Below are positions 11,835 through 24,359 of a DNA stretch of 64,000 nt, piece by piece. The stretch covers positions 24,128,688-24,192,687 of the forward strand of contig OZ021732.1 of the NCBI GenBank assembly GCA_963978545.1. The letters run 5' to 3'. A program made the position numbers and the translations under genes. Each line of letters begins with the position of its first letter. Positions within the stretch are counted from its first letter, which is position 1. Origin of the DNA: Linyphia triangularis. Lineage: Eukaryota > Arthropoda > Arachnida > Araneae > Linyphiidae. A model generated the notes under the pieces. That model saw only the letters and a program-made list of their open reading frames with translations. It was not told the DNA's origin and ran no database searches.

Positions 11835-12248
11835 TTTGTTTTCCCATTATGCATCGAAAAATATATAATCAACGTGGCTGCTTTTTTTGTGATAGTTAAA
11901 TCAAAATTATATTTCAAGTGCTGATGAGACTCCTGTACTAGCCCTTAAAAATATGGGCTAACCTGCATTGTGAGCACATAAATTAACTGTGTCGAAGGAA
12001 TAGTTGAATTAAAAAAACTGCTAGGTGTGCTTATGAACCTGCTTTAAAATATTCGTTGATGAGAGTGCATGAACCTTAGCTGATATCTTTATTTGCTTTA
12101 GTTCACTTGGACCAGTTTTTCTGGCAGTGCAGTGCGAATTTGATATCGTGGAAAATACTTTTGTTTGATGTATCAAATGTGAGTTCAGCTTAATATCATG
12201 CTTTTTGGCATTCAATATCTTCAAAAACTGGCATTTAAATTATTTTTT

Positions 12249-12575
12249 CTTTCATTTACCCATATGTTAATTAGGGTAATGAAAGTGTTGTATTCAGTAA
12301 AAAAAATCCGATTTTTTTCTTTCTTTGAATTTCTCCTCTTATGAGAATATTTCGAGTTAAAAAAAATTATAATTTTTTTTTCTGTCTGTGGTCAGCGTAA
12401 CTCCCGAACGGATTGATCTACGATGGTCAACATTTGCATACGGATTAGTGGAGGACATGGGACCTTTCATTAAAGTTTTCGTCAAAATTGCGCATGTGCA
12501 TAAGGTAGCTGCCATTAAAAAAAAAAATCATGTTTTTCAGCTATTGTTAAAAAACGGCTCAAGCTTTTAATCAAA
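12249..12575 (-). repeat. Family P, partial copy 3
   Basis: The palindrome end (CTTTCATTTACCC ... GGGTAATGAAAG) is followed by TCTGTGGTCAGCGTAACTCC, GTCAAAATTGCGCATGTGCA and GTTTTTCAGCTATTG. Similarity stops near 12575, so roughly half the element is missing. Confidence 0.6.
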
Positions 12576-13750
12576 AACTAATATCTCAAACACTTTTAAC
12601 TTTAATGTTGATTTGCCATAAAAAGTTAACTTATAATAATAATTCATTTAGGACCGTATTTCTAAATACAAATCATCTATTCATAAGTTACTGACAATTT
12701 TCTAGTCGATAAGTTCAAAAAGTAATTCATTTTTGGAAAAGTTATATTTGTAACTAGACATACCTTAAAAGCCCCAACATTAAAACTGTAGATGTAGAAA
12801 AGTATTAGAATAATGTTTTGAAATCAATTAAAATACTATTTTCGAGATATTGAAGGCAATACAATTTAAATTACTTGAACTTGAATGATACATCAAATGA
12901 AAGCACTTTCCAACTATATCAAATGTAAGTTAATTAGTAAACTGTGACGCTTTTCGAATTGCAAGAAATTTCTAAATGGAAATTTTTGTTTATGCAAACG
13001 TGTACAAAGAGACCACTTCTGCATACGTTTCTATTACAATGCATGAGTGTCAAATGTACATGAAGTAGCAAATATGTACGATTTGGTAGCATTTGTGGAT
13101 TAAAATTGTTTCTAAGTAAATTTATCTCACAATTATCTCGTTTATCATTACAAAGTTCTGACTGGATACTTGATTCTAAGGATGGCATGATATCGATTCT
13201 TTTCCTGGCCTTTTATTTTAAATGATCTGACTCTCAGATTTCTATCTCATTTATTTTTACGAGACGCGGTCAATCTCCTTCAACCTGAACTTTAATATAT
13301 ATTTATTTTTATTTGGTTTTCTCATTTTTTTGATTTGCACTTACCTCCTTGGTATTTAAGCGCATAAACCATGAAATCTGTAATGATAATGCTTCCCATG
13401 ACCATTTGAATTTATCACCGAGAATAGAATTAAATTTTCATTTGGGTATGACCCTTTTTTACATTTAGTGATTCATTTATGGTTATTCTCTTCTCAAATT
13501 AGCTTCGTTGAAATTCCGTCCTCATAACTTAAACGATCTTAAATTCAAGTTCTCTTTTAAAATTCTAGTCAATTAACCAATTCAAACTAACTAATAATAA
13601 TAGAGTAACAAACAATAATAGAGAAAAATTAATTATAGGAAATTCGTGACGATTTGCAAATTGTTATATAGAGTAGGATTTAATTTTGGGCAGTCAAAAT
13701 TTTGAAGCATCTATAATTGGATTGATTATTTTAAAGGAGAACGATTTTTC
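12576..13750. other. No feature recognised
   Basis: AT-rich sequence between two partial family P copies. A minus-strand open frame at 12934-13188 matches nothing I recognise and has no coding character. I see no gene here. Confidence 0.35.
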
Positions 13751-14064
13751 TTTTCACTTACCCTATATATATATAGAATATAGGGTAATGAAAGTATAGG
13801 GTCATTCTTCTGAAACAGACAACTTTTCAATATTGTTATTGAAAAAAATAGGGATTTCGTAAATATTAGCATTCAGTAAAAAAAAAAAAAAAATGAAATA
13901 TTTGGACTGACCGAGTTTAAAAAAGTGATCTAGAAAATGACAATCATATCTGTTTATAGTTAGTATAACTCTCGAACCGATTGACTTACAATATTCAACT
14001 TTTATATACTGGTTAGTGGTGGCAATAGGACCTGTCATTAAGGTTTTCATCAAAAGGCGCATGC
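13751..14064 (-). repeat. Family P, partial copy 4
   Basis: The palindrome end has an expanded TA core (CTTACCCTATATATATATAG ... TAGGGTAATGAAAG). It is followed by AGTATAACTCTCGAACCGATTGACTTAC-like sequence and a motif corresponding to GGACCTGTCATTAAGG, then truncation. Similarity ends near 14064, where different sequence begins. Confidence 0.55.
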
Positions 14065-15849
14065 TCACAGGGACGTATTTAGTGGTTGGTCAAGGAGGGT
14101 AGGATGATGCAGGACCGTTTCGATAAGCAGGGGTGAAACGAGTTCGAAACGGCCCTGGATGATGGCTATTGTTATCTATTGTAGCGGCAATTAGATGTCG
14201 AAATCGGGGGAGAAAACCGCTTAATTTTGCTTACCTTATAATTCACATAATTATAGTTATATCTAAAACCAAATTCAACAGAAAACTATACTTACATGAG
14301 CTCTACTATATTAGAAATGAAAATCTCCTCATTTCACACGTTCTTGTTGATTTCAGTAATTAAATAAAGGCTTGTATAAGGATGATCATAACTGTTAATT
14401 AAAAATTTGCTGTCATGTAAATCGGATTTTTATAAAATTTAAACAAAAATATTCCCTGAACACACTTTTAGACAGGCAACATAGACATCCTCATATTGAG
14501 TTATTGAGCTACCTGCTTTTTACCCACCAACTATATTTAACTTATAATTTATTTCTCTAACTTTTTATCTCATTCAGTAAGTCTTAAAAAGGAAACAAGT
14601 AATACCCATATCATTATAATGCTTGCTTTTCCATTACTGGAGTTATCCTACTATATCGGGTAAGTGTTATGTTTAAAAGGATACAAAATTTTGAGTTTCA
14701 GTCATACAAAAAATATTGATTTCGGATACAAAACATTTGTATAAAGAGAAATATTTATCATCTTAAAAAAAATCATTTTTAGCTATTGATTAATACATCA
14801 ATGATCAGTGTCATTCAATATCTTAAAAATCAGTTAATATTTCAGTCATTAACATTTCCAGATCAATTAATTTATAATTTGGTGAAGTCGTTGAATAAAA
14901 CACCAAAATTGTATGAATTATCCTAATTTCTAATTTTGACTAAAGAAGATATTGTTATTATAGTGACTATTTTAACATTCTAAAAATGACTTCAAACCAA
15001 AAAGTGAGATTTGATGTACTAGTATCATCTCTAAGACATACCACTCCGTTACCGAGAAATAGGCCGTAAATAAGAACTTCGAAATGGCTCTTGAGATTAT
15101 AATCTATCATCTAAAGTTATTGTTTGAAATAATTAGAATAGTAAAATCGGAAATAATCAGTCCTAACGATGGCTTAGTTTTACGATAGGGCCAGGTATAT
15201 ACCTGGCCGTAGTTCTGTATGTAGTCATTTATTGGTTTGATTAATTGAAAGTCCTAAACAGACAGTGCTTCCAAAAATTTCACCTTTGACCGACATTATA
15301 TTCTTTGCATAAATATGTTTGAATTCAGTGTTTGAGAGTGATTCTTGAGATTTTTAAAAAATATAAGTGTAAACTAAATTTTGGACGTACACTTTAAATT
15401 CTGGTGCATTTTTTTTTCTTTTGCTCTACTTATGTTTCTCAATATTGTGAATTTACTTGTTTATCACGTAAAATGTGTCGAAAATTAGATTATTTCTCTC
15501 CCATCTTATGTTTATTGAAATGTTAAGAATAGAAATATTTGCTGCAATTGTAAGAAAGAATAAATTTTTCTTGGCATTAACTTATATGATTTTGTATTTT
15601 ATGAATAGGCGCAGATTCTATCCTCAAATATTATGGAATTTTTTCAATTACTAGGGTTGTTTAACTTCTACATACGTTTAACAACACTATTTAAATGAAA
15701 AAGAGAACAAAAGACTTTTCTTCAATTCTGCAGCTTCTCCATTTATCTTTAACATAGCAATATAAGAGAGCTTAACTTAATTATTGAATCTATTACCGTT
15801 TATTTAGATCGATAGAAAATATGTTTTTATTGTATGTCTAAGTATATTT

Positions 15850-15881
<32 letters not shown>
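14065..15881. other. No gene; short perfect palindrome at 15189-15208
   Basis: Non-coding AT-rich sequence. The only notable structure is a 20-bp perfect palindrome, GGCCAGGTATATACCTGGCC, at 15189-15208. A run of about 25 A residues precedes the next repeat at 15882. Confidence 0.4.
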
Positions 15882-15882
<1 letters not shown>

Positions 15883-16270
15883 CTTTCTCTAACGATTTTG
15901 ATCAAAATTGCTGAGGTAATGCCTTTTAAGGTGTTCTAAACAACTCCACTTTCGAAATTCACGTAAGAATTCGATAAAGGCATAAAAAGTCTTAAAAACG
16001 AATGTCTTTAACATAGTTTTCTTCTCTTGATTGCCCATCAAGTATTGTTCCTCTAAGGTTCCTCCTCTGTTTCACTTCCCTAAAAGGATTATCGAAACAT
16101 ATATCACCAATTTGGCGGAATTTTTTCCCAAAGTAATAAGTAGCGGCAGTTATTCTTTTTAAATAATTAAAATATGAAAACTGCAAAGGTAAATTACACA
16201 AATCCATGTCAAACTTAAATGAAGTGATCAGTAATAAGTGTAATTGAATTGTGCGATGTTTCATACCCTT
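15882..16270 (-). repeat. Family P, partial copy 5
   Basis: Only the inner and GTGGAAC-end half is present, beginning just after a poly(A) run with CTCTAACGATTTTGATCAAAAT. It continues through AAGGTGTTCTAAACA and ends with GTAATTGAATTGTGCGATG and TTTCATACCCTTA, a decayed form of the terminus. The palindrome end is missing. Confidence 0.55.
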
Positions 16271-16850
16271 AGCTTCACGTTGTGTGAACATAGTATAAAA
16301 TTCAATAATAGTATGTTGTTAATTTAAAAGTTCAGTTATTAGTAAGCACTTAAACACTGAATTTTAGGTAACTTAAAAATATTTCAACTTTATTGGAATC
16401 TTTTTTGTTATAAAACTTAAAAATGTTAAATCCTTATTACACATTTAGATAAACAGTTAAGAAAAATGAAAACCTATTATGATTACAAAAAATATAAGAG
16501 TAAAAATGCAACAAAATTACTACTATAGTAATTTTGACATTTACCTTTCAAGTCATCATTTATACAAAACAAAACGCAAACTATATATTTCTTAAAAATA
16601 ATTTTAAAAAAAAGTTATATTCATAGCGCTTAAAATGCAGATAGTATTGACACAAGTAATACTAATGCAATTAAGTACTCTTAGCGCAAAGCAAGTTAAA
16701 CTGCATCAAGCGATATTTTGAACAATAGTACCAAATGAATCAGCTAGGTATTTTCGAGCAGAAACAATTGTAATCCTATCCCCCATCAATGATATCATAT
16801 GATTTATAGAAAAGAGGAAACATGTCTTTACGTGGTAAATATCAATAAAA
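16271..16850. other. No feature recognised
   Basis: AT-rich non-coding sequence between two oppositely oriented family P copies. No splice sites, coding or bounded repeats could be supported. Confidence 0.35.
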
Positions 16851-17437
16851 CTAGAGGTGTGGAACATCACAAAACCTATCAATTACACTAAATACTGACA
16901 TGGATTTGTGTCATCTACCATTTTTATATTTTCATCATTTATTAAAAAAAAACAAAAAAAAAACACCTTTGCTAAATAGATAATTTTGGCGATATACTTT
17001 TCAATAATTCTTATATTATCCTTTCTAATAAGTGAAACTGAGGAAAGGAGAAAAAATGATCGTTGATGAGGTATGCTCCAGGAAATAGAACTCTGTGTTA
17101 AATTCATTCGTTTTTCAACTTTTTACGCCAGTAAGGCATTTTTACGGGAATTTCTGCGGTGGGGATGTTTAGGAGAGGCATTACCACAGCAATTTTGGAC
17201 AAAATCGTTAGAGCCGCTACTGAAAAACATGATTTTTTCAATGGCAGCTACCTTATGCGCATGCGCGATTTTTACGAAAACCGTAATGGTAGGTCCCAGT
17301 GCCATCACCAACCTGCACACCAACTTTGAGCATCATAGGTCAGTTTGTTCGTGAGTTATGCTGACCACAAACACACAGAGAGACATTTTTTCTAGTTCAC
17401 TTTTTTGAAATCAAGATGTTCCAAAACGTAGAGAAAT

Positions 17438-17472
<35 letters not shown>

Positions 17473-17555
17473 GATTTTTTTTTTTTTTTTTTTTTTTTTT
17501 TTGACCGAATGCTATACTTTCATTACCCTCTGTATACATATGGGTAATTGAAAGT
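16851..17555 (+). repeat. Family P, copy 6 (full length)
   Basis: A complete copy in forward orientation. It starts CTAGAGGTGTGGAACATCAC and ends with the palindrome TACTTTCATTACCC - loop - TGGGTAATTGAAAGTA (17515-17555). It contains the family landmarks TTATGCGCATGCGCGATTTT and GAGTTATGCTGACCACA. Just before the palindrome, the usual A/T-rich spot has expanded into about 30 A followed by about 30 T (17440-17503). The open frames at 17073-17354 and 17123-17323 run through the repeat and are not genes. Confidence 0.72.
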
Positions 17556-18448
17556 AAAAACGATTCTGTTGTAAATTTGTTAAGGTACAGTATGTTAGAG
17601 AGTTACATTGAACTCTCAATGAGTGGAATAGATAATTACACTAGAAATAAGTTATTTAAACTATAGAAATAAGATAATTGAACTAGAAATAAGAAAATTA
17701 AACTAGAAATGTTTACTTTATTTACTTTCCTAGCGCCATGCAAGTCCATAATGGTGAAATATTGGTTTCGAATTCAGGTTTAATGATATTCATAATATTT
17801 TATCGCGCTATTAAACACTTCGGATAAACGAGGAAAAGAATATTTAACCTGTGCTTCAGACCATTTCACTGATCCAAAATCCATCATATCTCCAATCAAA
17901 AGTAATATCTATTAGTTATGTGATTTCTGATATGAATGCATCACTAATTGTACTCCATTGTTTTTTTACATCCCCCCCCCCCCGTAGATTTTAATTTTTG
18001 CCTATGTTATTACATTTATCATTTTTACATAACTTAGAGATGCCACTTTGATGTAAATTTCATGCGCCTAAGTTTGCTCTACTAAAAAGGTATTAGCGTA
18101 AAATTGATAACTCATTACGTTTCATAGAGTAGTGTAGATATCATGAATGTCTTTTAAACTGCACACATAACCATTTATCGGAAACTGAACACTTTTTTTC
18201 TTATCTTTGGCAGGACCATACACCGTACCTTCTCCAAATGCTTATCTCTTTCGCGCACAAGGTGGGCTCACTTTCAATTGCCGCGAAACCATAACATTCT
18301 TTCCAGTCAAGATCAGTGAATTGATTGTGCTATTTTCTATTTACCAATTCCAATATCCCCACATGACGTCAAAATACTGCTTCGTTTTGAACACTGATAT
18401 CGAAACAATCAAACCTGCGAATTCCCCTACTCAAATGATGATTAAAAC
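17556..18448. other. Flank of the hAT insertion, no gene assigned
   Basis: Contains a C run near 17972-17983. A stretch at 18199-18448 is GC-richer and follows an acceptor-like TTATCTTTGGCAG; it could be an exon but resembles nothing I know. The hAT element at 18449 interrupts it. Confidence 0.3.
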
Positions 18449-19255
18449 TAGGGATGGAACGTATATCCGGCAAATATCCGGCATATCCGGCTGATTTTTC
18501 AATATCCGAAACCCCGTCGGATATCCGATTTGAAATACCGGACATCCGATAATTTCATTCGGATATCCGGCTATATATCCGGCCACCAGGTATCCACAAG
18601 AAATAAATTTTTGCAAAAAATAATGATCTCTTTCGGACAAAGGGGACACCGCATCTAACACTTTTTTTTTTTCTTATTTTTTTTTCTTGGACATAAATTG
18701 CAGTCAAGTTAGAAAACGAAAAAGTTCCTGTATGAGAACTAAGCATAAACCATTCCTCCAATATTTTTCCATACACATCCTTCATACGTGTTTTGCAATA
18801 TGTTCTTTTCATTCCAAGTTTATGATCTGATTAATTCCAGATGTTATATTTGAATGCTTCTCCTTAAAACACGAACCGAAATACTAATAAATGGTACTTT
18901 TTTTCCATAACATAAGTTACTTGTTTAGAGTTTTAGTTATTCTCACTTCCTCCTTTTTTTCTGACATTTGCTAGCGAGTAAAAAGCAATAAATAGCCAAT
19001 GCGCAATCCTCAATGCTTTTTTTTGTTTTGTTCTATCGACGATAATACCCTACCCCTTTATGCTGTGAATGGTATGGTCTAATTTCTGATTTTTCATTGG
19101 AAGAAGTTGAAAGCTGGTATATTTTTTCTGTCGTAAAATGAAGTATTGCAGTTTTTAGGTCTTCGCAGCGCCACAATGTGGAATTATATTTAGCTCTCTA
19201 GAATGTCTCGAATCATAGTTTTCTCCAAATCCAATCCAATTTATAATTTTTAATA

Positions 19256-19558
19256 ATGGCTCATTTAAAATCACCCATTTGGAAGTATTTTAAAATTAAT
19301 GGAAATGACGAAAGCAAAGCCCTATGTGTTACTTGCTCCACAGAATCGTTTAAAAAATATATTGTGCGCGGCAAAAGCCCAAAATCCTTTTCCACAAAAC
19401 CCTTATGGAACCATTTAATAAGTGTGCATAAGGAAATTCACCGAAGCTTAAAAGACTCACTAAATGCATCAAATATTAATGAACAAGAAAAAAAAATTCA
19501 TCAAAACAAGAAATGCACGCAGAATCGACATTATTTGTACCGAAATTGTGGAGTTTAG
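19256..19558 (+). pseudogene. BED zinc-finger exon of hAT transposase (remnant)
   Basis: A 100-codon frame starting MAHLKSPIWKYF. It contains a BED-type finger: Cys-x2-Cys (CVTC) then His-x4-His (HLISVH), the DNA-binding N-terminal domain of hAT transposases. Near 19514 the frame shifts; the alternative frame reads TLFVPKLWSLDDLISKSL and meets a GTAAG donor near 19595, as if exon 1 ended there. The catalytic core and hAT C-terminal domain are absent before the element ends at 20728, so this copy cannot encode a transposase. Confidence 0.8.
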
Positions 19559-20274
19559 ATGATCTTATAAGCAAAAGCCTTAACCACAAAAATATGTAAG
19601 TACTAATTTTGTTTGTTTATATTAAATATATATTTTAAATATGGTATAACATAATGTTGGATGAATTTTGGGTTCGAAATTTTTTAAGTTTATATTTAAA
19701 GACGAAATATTCCGATTGATCCAATTTAAGTTTTCTACGAGATTTCTTTAAATCCGTAATGTTTTATATGCATTACAAAAAATATAGACTTCAATTTCAT
19801 AAAATATTTAAAATAAATCTTTTGTTATTAACAAATGCATCCGGTATATTTTAATCAAATTAACAAAAATTCTTAAAAAATACTTAATTAAACTGACAAC
19901 AAATTTGATAACACATTTGTCTTAATAAACTAGAAATAAATATCATTAGTTAATGGAATTCCATAGTTTTGTTATTTTGACTTCAGTATAATTGCTGTGG
20001 GGTTTTTCTGTTAAAAGCAATATAGGATATTTATGCAGACTTGAGGAAGATTATCTTATGTTTACATTACATGATACAAGGTAAGAAGAAGTTGAGTAAC
20101 AATTTACAAACGTATTTCTGAAATATTTTCATCACATTGCAGAATGTTTGGTACAATTTTAAGTAACACACAAACAAAATGGTGATGAAGTTTCAGAATT
20201 GTTCAGCAAGTCTAGGTATTGGCATCACTAAAACATCGTTTCCATCAACTAGAGTTTAAATAAAAAAAATTAAC

Positions 20275-20530
20275 TCAGTGGTGCTACAGCCCGTGTGGAC
20301 CAAGGCCTGCTGGGCCCAGCTCAGCTTTCTTGACTGTGGCATTTGTGTGTCACATAGCAGATGTTCCGGTCAGATGGTCATTCTGACGCCGAACCCCAGT
20401 GTTTAGTTCCCAAGCATGCATGGTTCTCCTCAGTTTATTTCTTTCAGGTATAAATAGCTAAGTCAACCTTACCCAGTCCTCGAATCAAACCATGGACCTG
20501 TGGCATGCAGTGGGGTGCGCTAACCACTAA
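20275..20530 (-). repeat. SINE-like element inside the hAT transposon
   Basis: On the minus strand the right end begins AGTGGTTAGCGCACCCCA (A-box like), followed by GGTTTGATTCGAGG (B-box like). The left end shows CGGGCTGTAGCACCACTGAG, a tail type common in arthropod tRNA-SINEs. No clear target duplication was found, so the limits are approximate. It is a different family from the seven young SINEs. Confidence 0.5.
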
Positions 20531-20736
20531 TTATAATTTACTTGATACTTCATATCATGACCATTTTTTTCGTATAGCATATCGTATAACTATCGTTTTT
20601 AGTATATAGACCGAATATCCGGCCGGATATCCGGTGAAATCCGCTTCGGATATCCGTATCCGGTAGACATGGTACCCCGGATATCCGAAATCCGGTATCC
20701 GGCAAAACTCACATCCGTTCCATCCCTAATTAAAAC

Positions 20737-21614
20737 CACAATCCCTTTCTTCCTTCGCCTGCACCAGACCAAAGCACTCATGTAATTATTCTTTGAAACT
20801 TGAATGAGAAATATATGCAATAACAGCTGCAATACATCAAGTACAGCAAAAAGTGACCTTTGCTTTTTATCAAAATAATTTACTGGTACCCCCACCAAGG
20901 AACAACGTAAAATATATCATATCTATCTCCATCCAAACCCCCACCCCCTTTTCTCCCCTGGGGAAAATTTCTGGTCGTTCTACAGGTTGCAAGATGAATA
21001 AATCGATAAATGATGTTGAAATTTCATTCTAAAAATATAATAGGGTTTATTTACTGAGAACTCCCGGCGACGCCTGTTGCTGATGCGGTTGCCATGGAAA
21101 TGGATGAATTCACTCCAATTGTGGGGATAGTTTGGGCACGTGGTATGGCCCGGGATAAGCATATGATCCCATTTAAAATTGGACCCTTAGGATAGATTAT
21201 TTTCTTTTTAATGATTTAATTCTAATAAGATTTATTCAAGAGTTAAATAACGATAATAAGGCTATTTTATCTCCATGGACATATGTTTTCAACTATTACG
21301 ATTTATTTCCACATACAAAATATTATTGATAAGTAATTAACATGTTGAAGTTAGTTTAACTAAAAAGAAATTATTTTATTTAACTCGTGTCTCATTTCTT
21401 CGTAGGTTCCAATAAAAATTTTGAAATGTTATCCCATGATTTTGCCCAGATATATTGTTAAAATCTTCAAGTATTTACAATAATAATAATAATAATAATA
21501 GCGTTCACTTACAACAACAACAAAAAATCGTAGAATTTACCCGATAAGGTTATGTATTATCATACACTTATAGCACTAATATTTTTCCACTAATGTGTGT
21601 TTACAAACATTGCC

Positions 21615-21645
<31 letters not shown>

Positions 21646-23430
21646 GAGAATGCCGTCTTTTCTAATTAGCTGCAGTCTTTAATCATAACGTCTTCACTCT
21701 GCAACCTACAATTCATTGGTCGATAGACTCATCACATAATAAAAGAAAAGGTAAAAACCGTCTGAATCCAGGAATAATGAGAGGAAAGAGAGATATTTTA
21801 TAATAAAATTAAAAATAAACTAATTAAAAAAAAACCTTAAGTCCCAAAATCAATTTGTAAGAAAAAGGATAAGTGCAATGAATTTTTATCCAACGGATTT
21901 TTATGTAGTCCCTGTATATTTTCTTGATTTGATAAAAGTGTTGCAAAAAGGTTTCTGGGCATGCAGTGGTGACGATTTGGTAGACCGTTTCTTGACCACT
22001 TCTTGAAATGTACAATTTCTGCCAACATTTTAGTCTGCATATTACAATTATTTTGATCCTTAACGCTTTCTCACGAACAAATTTTGCATTTTTTTTTACA
22101 CTCAGTCGTCGTCACTGTTGGAAACATTGTAAGTAAGTTAAATGGTTTTCACCGAATAATGAAACTGTATAAATCAGAGACCATAAAAGAAGAAAAAAAT
22201 TAATGCGCTAATCAAACATTAACTTATTTTCTGGAATTTTATGTGTAACTCTGCACAATGCGAATTTTAAAAACCAAAGTGAACGTGATTTCCATGAGAC
22301 TTTTCGATAGTGGAACATTTTGATCTATGTACAATCTTTTAGTGTGCACAATATTCCATCCCATTAATCAAACATTGGCTACAGGGGCAGAGCAAAAGAT
22401 GGGCCCCAAACATTTTGAAGTTTTAAGGTTTTTTATGGTAATATCGTTTAAATTTTGCAATTTGTCTCGGTTTTGCCACATCTTAAACCATTTATGTTAA
22501 CTTTTATTTGGTTTGTTTGTATTGTCTTTGTGATGAGAAAACCTTCTGATGACTAATTAACCCATTTGTCATGTACAAAAAAAAAAAAAAAAAATAAATA
22601 AAAAATATAGCCAATGGATGAAACGGATGTTTTCTTCGTATTAGTCACTGGATCTAATTTCAAAATCGATTAAGTAAATGGAAATTGCACATAAAAGTTG
22701 GCAATGCATACAAGGGATTTATAGTAAAAACTGTTTTTATGAATTACTTTTTTAACAACCAATCGTTGCCACTATTGATTGGATAGATGGGTTATTACAT
22801 AAAATCGAGTATGTTTGTCGAGCACCATATTAGTCATATTAGACTTTGTCTATAGATGTCATTCTTTGTCATATTAGATGCTTTACCAATTTACATACAA
22901 GATTAACTTATAATATTAGTCATTGCGTTTATAAAAAATATTTTCCTGAAAGAAAAGTAATTTTAATGCTGTTTTTGTTGAAGGGAAAGGTCAATCCCCT
23001 TTGAAAGAAAATGAGAATGGTTGGAATATTTTTACCACATTGGAATCTAACGTTTTACGTTGAAAACAATTAAAAACACTTGTATTATGATGGGGGAGGG
23101 GAGGTGACAGAAAAGTTGGGTTGCGATGGATCAACTTTCTAAAAAGGTGGGTCATAACCTTTGAAAGCTTGGGAACCTCGAATCTAAAGCATCTGTAGGA
23201 ATTTTCTCATTTTCGCTCTTCATACCTAATTTGTTAGAAGTCAAGTCGAACGTCCCATTTTATTTTCAAAATCTATACACCAAGAATTTTGTATTACTAC
23301 AGTCTTAGAAGTTGCGGGGTATTCTCTATATAGTGAATAATTTAGGGTGGAAAAGAAGGGATATCTTAACCTCCTCGGAATGAATTTTAATTTACATATA
23401 TTATTAATAGCACTGTATAATCTTTGAATA
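20737..23430. other. No gene recognised; simple repeats
   Basis: AT-rich sequence with an AAT microsatellite near 21479-21500, a long T run near 21619-21645, and GC-richer DNA at 21055-21155 that includes GGTTGCCATGGAAATGG. A segment near 22690-22760 resembles 28085-28150, so part is dispersed repeat. No coding exon could be supported. Confidence 0.35.
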
Positions 23431-23762
23431 AATGAAAAAATTGAAATATCGACAGTTTTTCTTAAAATCCACAAATAACGACAATAGACAAGTTGAGCAT
23501 TTTTTTTTTTTTTTTTTAAATTTTTATTTTATTAAGAGTGACGAAAGACAACCAAAACTAGAAAAAGTTTTTAAATCCGTTCAATATTTCTCGAGTTATA
23601 CCCGTTTCAATTTCCCACTTTTAAAAGCGCGGCAAAAACGAGACCAGCTTAGCTGTGACGTCCCACTACGTCCTAATCCGACTTTGGCTTCGCGCAGTCT
23701 TTGAAAATATCGTGAATTTATTCGCATTGCTATAGCGCATTTTTTTTTTTTTTTTTTTAATT

Positions 23763-24010
23763 TTGTATTCATTTAATCGATTTAAAATTATGTCATCAAA
23801 TTCAGCGTACAAACATTGCCTCATCCTGATTTGTAAGAATTTTTCAATTTCCAACTCTGCTAAATTATTTATTAGTGTTGCTAAACACGCAGATATCCGC
23901 AAGAAGGGGTGTAAAGTCATGAAACGAGACAAAGTTTCTGCAAAAAGTTCTCGACACGTTTGTGAAGATCATTTTGATGTGATAATTGCACACCTATTAC
24001 TCTTGTTTTT
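23763..24010 (+). pseudogene. THAP-domain relic, copy 1
   Basis: The frame carries the marks of a THAP zinc finger (C2CH DNA-binding domain, often of transposase origin). It has a Cys-x4-Cys pair near its start (HCLILIC), a Val-Ala-Lys/Arg-Lys stretch, KVMKRDKVSAKSSRH and the diagnostic VCEDHFD (Cys-x2-His). The usual Trp of the finger reads Cys in RKKGCKV and the downstream AVPF-like box is not seen; sequence after CEDHFD is low-complexity. It is a fragment of a repeated element, matched by the relic at 62522. Confidence 0.6.
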
Positions 24011-24049
24011 ATATAATGACCTAATTATTTTGAAATTCTATGATATACA

Positions 24050-24340
24050 GTGGTTCCCAAAAGTGTTCGTACAGTTTAAAAATGTGTAGAAAAAATAATT
24101 CTTAAGTTTTGAATTGAATTTGAATATTAATTCCTATACATTTTTTTTTATATTAATTCTGAATGAAACCTAATACTTAAAAAAAGTATTGAATCGTTTT
24201 ATTTTTATGAAAATATAAATTGAAAGAGCTAAAGAAAAAAAAATACCACAATGGTGTTCGTTCGACTTAACATTTTCTGATAAATTCACAGTAACAGAAC
24301 TATTTTCTGGCTCTTTTTTTAATTTCTACATAGTGGAAAC
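24050..24340 (+). mobile_element. Tc1/mariner-type terminus fragment
   Basis: The sequence TACAGTGGTTCCCAAAAGTG begins at a TA and continues GTTCGTACAG, which matches the style of Tc1-like terminal repeats. No matching inverted end was found nearby, so this is a solo end or a strongly deleted copy. Its inner limit is a guess. Confidence 0.4.
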
Positions 24341-24359
24341 ATGTAAAAAATCGATTGTC

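Larger units (their letters stand above)
18449..20728 (+). mobile_element. hAT transposon, non-autonomous, with 8-bp target duplication
   Basis: Terminal inverted repeats TAGGGATGGAACG (left) and its near-complement CGTTCCATCCCTA (right) bound the element. Exact 8-bp target duplications ATTAAAAC flank it at 18441-18448 and 20729-20736, as expected for hAT. Both ends carry dense ATATCCGG and CCGGATAT subterminal motifs (18465-18595 and 20607-20705), probably transposase-binding sites. The interior keeps one BED-finger exon but has lost the catalytic and dimerisation parts. A separate SINE-like sequence sits at 20275-20530. Confidence 0.93.

Noticed and set aside
11915..11960. CTGATGAG core suggesting a hammerhead ribozyme
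   Set aside because: No matching GAAAC half or flanking stems could be found at the right distance.
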